Assembly: GCA_021821185.1 (NCBI GenBank)
Contig: JAKACU010000102.1
Coordinates: 1 to 6,284 of the forward strand
DNA length: 6,284 bases
Reading direction: 5' to 3'
Origin: Bacillota bacterium
GTDB taxonomy: Bacteria; Bacillota; Bacilli; Alicyclobacillales; SLC66
Shown here: positions 4,818-6,284 of the stretch, in pieces
Numbering within the stretch: the stretch's first letter is position 1
How the letters are laid out: each line of letters begins with the position of its first letter
Program-made: the position numbers and the translations under genes
The notes under the pieces: generated by a model
Told to the model about the DNA's origin: nothing
Databases searched by the model: none
What the model saw: only the letters and a program-made list of their open reading frames with translations

Positions 4818-6140
4818 CTACTTCTCGACAATTTGCGAAAATAAGACTTTAGCAGCCAGTGGCCCTTCCATGAAACGTAAAATATTTTTCCCAGCCTTCA
4901 AACTTACTGTCGTAAATAAATTGGATACGTTACCTTGCACCCCCAAATTAGGAAATGTCAACGGTAGCGTAGGCATCCCATTCACATACAAGTTTTGCAT
5001 CGTCATTGTCCCAGACGCATTTTCATAGCGCACATACATGCCATACAATCCAGCGTGTGTAACGGATACAGCAAAGGTCGATGAGACATTGTTTTGCTTG
5101 ATGGGATAATACGTTATTCGTATTTGTTTTTCTCCAGAAGGTAAAGGTAATGATTCTGTTAACGGGATAGGTAAACCAAACTCAGGTATCCCATGTTTTG
5201 ACCACATAAAAGGTTGTGTTCGAATTGTTCGATCCCACCCTGATCCTGCATATCTTGCAGCATGATACACAATCCACCACTGCGATCCATTTTCTGATGT
5301 GGTAAACGAGGCATGTCCAGGCCCTTTAACAAAAGCTGTTGATGAAAATACAGGCTTAGGGCTCTTTATCCAGTTTATTTGAACAAGAGGATTTCCACCT
5401 TTAAAGGTTAACATGCCTAAACAATAGTTATTTGTCCAACTTGCATTAGCAGAATAAATCACAAATGTTTTACCAGCGTGTTGAAGAACCTCAGGTCCCT
5501 CGTTGATCGGAGCTTTACTTGTCTCCCACGAAAGATAGGGCGATGAAAGGAGATGACGTGCTCCATCAATTTGTGTCGGTGATTTCATCGGTGCGATATA
5601 CAATCGTTGTATCTGATCTCTTACAGAAGCCCACCCCGACCAAATAAAGTACAATTTATCGTGTAAAGTTAGTACTGTTCCATCAATAGCCCATTGATTG
5701 CTTGGATCATGTATCTCTCCAACCAAGTGATAGGTACTTAGTGGATCGTTATTGGCACTTTCAAGCACGTACATGCGATGTGTCTTATTATCTGTATGAT
5801 GATCCATCGCCACATAAATGTACCAATGTAACCCAAAATGGTGTAGCTCCGGTGCCCAAATATCTGAGAAATCCGTAGTACCAGGATCATAAGCGATAGT
5901 TTGTTCGCCACTTGCTATATCAGTCAAGGTTGAAGAGCGCCAGATTGTGACATTATTTCCTGTGGTCATCGTCATATAATAGTAACCGTCATAACGAACG
6001 ACCCAAGGATCTGCCCCTTGATCCATAATCGGATTCACAAACGTATCACTTGCCACTCCTTTCGATGTGGCAAGTGAGGGCGTTGCCCACAATGACATCA
6101 CAGCAAGGGAGCCAAGAAGAAGGTTCTGTATTCTTCTCAC
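4818..6140 (-). CDS. Secreted GH43 glycosidase (GH43_26-like arabinofuranosidase) with C-terminal CBM6/35-like domain
   Basis: A 440-residue exported enzyme. Residues 1-24 form a signal peptide (basic MRRIQN, hydrophobic core, cleavage after PSLA). Residues about 34-325 are a five-bladed GH43 propeller with all three family catalytic acids: Asp44 in GADPWVV (base), Asp153 in WAIDGTVL (pKa modulator) and Glu214 in NEGPEVL (acid). WAPELHHFGLHWYIYVA (95-111), LYFIWSGW (163-170), FVIYSANASWT (226-236) and GPGHASF (273-279) match the pattern of subfamily 26, whose known members release arabinose from arabinan side chains or ends. Residues about 338-440 look like a CBM6/35-type beta-sandwich (YGMYVRYENASG, LYVNG, SLKAGKNILRF), though the tryptophan-rich binding segment is not obvious. 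GTG start, 11 bases from AAGGAG. Its first four bases (GTGA) overlap the stop of the upstream GH2 gene, so the two are cotranscribed and probably translationally coupled. Substrate by family only. Confidence 0.92.
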   Translation of the reverse strand: MRRIQNLLLGSLAVMSLWATPSLATSKGVASDTFVNPIMDQGADPWVVRYDGYYYMTMTTGNNVTIWRSSTLTDIASGEQTIAYDPGTTDFSDIWAPELHHFGLHWYIYVAMDHHTDNKTHRMYVLESANNDPLSTYHLVGEIHDPSNQWAIDGTVLTLHDKLYFIWSGWASVRDQIQRLYIAPMKSPTQIDGARHLLSSPYLSWETSKAPINEGPEVLQHAGKTFVIYSANASWTNNYCLGMLTFKGGNPLVQINWIKSPKPVFSSTAFVKGPGHASFTTSENGSQWWIVYHAARYAGSGWDRTIRTQPFMWSKHGIPEFGLPIPLTESLPLPSGEKQIRITYYPIKQNNVSSTFAVSVTHAGLYGMYVRYENASGTMTMQNLYVNGMPTLPLTFPNLGVQGNVSNLFTTVSLKAGKNILRFMEGPLAAKVLFSQIVEK

Positions 6141-6284
6141 GATATGTCCGGCTCCTTTTCGCGAAATTTCCCTTCATTAATTTGTGCAATGATCGATAGA
6201 TCCACCTTGGGTTTGCGATCATACGTCAATAACCCATTGATTTCTTGTTCAACATCAGTAAGTTGCGTGTAACAAAACCCTTGA
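6137..6284 (-). CDS. Glycoside hydrolase family 2 protein, C-terminal end (partial)
   Basis: The reading frame enters from the right edge of the window, and only its last 48 codons are visible. The segment GFCYTQLTDVEQEINGLLTYDRKPK is a hallmark of the end of the catalytic TIM barrel in GH2 glycosidases (beta-galactosidase and beta-glucuronidase relatives). It is followed by VDLSIIAQINEGK and a short polar tail. The stop TGA at 6137-6139 sits inside GTGA, which is also the GH43 start, so this is the upstream member of a glycosidase operon. No signal peptide, catalytic Glu or promoter can be judged because those parts are outside. GH2 covers several sugar specificities, so whether it acts on galactosides, arabinosides or uronides is open. 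Confidence 0.85.
   Translation of the reverse strand, partial: QGFCYTQLTDVEQEINGLLTYDRKPKVDLSIIAQINEGKFREKEPDIS

Noticed and set aside
1..6284. CRISPR array, tRNA/rRNA, insertion sequence or prophage
   Set aside because: I found no regularly spaced repeats, no clover-leaf or rRNA-like segments, no transposase or integrase motifs, and no terminal inverted repeats with target duplications.

Overview
The window looks like a piece of a Bacillota (Firmicutes) chromosome. Shine-Dalgarno sequences are strong and G-rich, TTG and GTG starts are used freely, genes are short and mostly separated by intrinsic terminators, and the proteins (SACOL1771-like OsmC, QacA/EmrB-type exporter, secreted GH43) are of types common in that phylum. 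A moderately AT-rich member of the Alicyclobacillaceae or a relative would fit, but genus is not resolvable from the sequence alone.

Layout from left to right. (a) 1-126, minus: the DNA-binding head of a LacI-family regulator. It ends at an in-frame TAG at the window edge, after only 41 codons. Its upstream region (127-280) carries a TATAAT box and three AAAACGTT boxes, two of them inside a 15-bp direct repeat with one mismatch. (b) 329-1054, minus: a nucleotidyltransferase-fold protein whose acidic active-site motif appears lost, with its own promoter and a perfect terminator. (c) 1302-1739, minus: an OsmC-type peroxiredoxin with both cysteines and its own terminator. (d) 1893-3437, plus: a 14-helix DHA2 drug exporter, divergent from the OsmC gene across about 150 bp that holds an inverted repeat. 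(e) 3402-4727, minus: rmuC, whose 3' end overlaps the exporter gene tail-to-tail by 36 bp. (f) 4818-6140 and 6137-6284, minus: a secreted GH43 glycosidase preceded by the C-terminus of a GH2 glycosidase. These two are joined by a GTGA stop/start overlap, so they form an operon entering from the right edge.

Functionally, the right end belongs to an arabinan or arabinoside-rich glycan utilisation locus. The truncated LacI regulator at the left may be a remnant of sugar regulation, but nothing here links the two. The OsmC/exporter pair is a plausible stress-defence module sharing one control region. RmuC is a housekeeping DNA-maintenance protein. I see no CRISPR array, tRNA, rRNA, transposase or phage gene, and no convincing evidence of a wholly new system. 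The strongest leads are the repeated operator-like boxes at the truncated LacI gene, the motif-less nucleotidyltransferase, and the shared OsmC/exporter control region.
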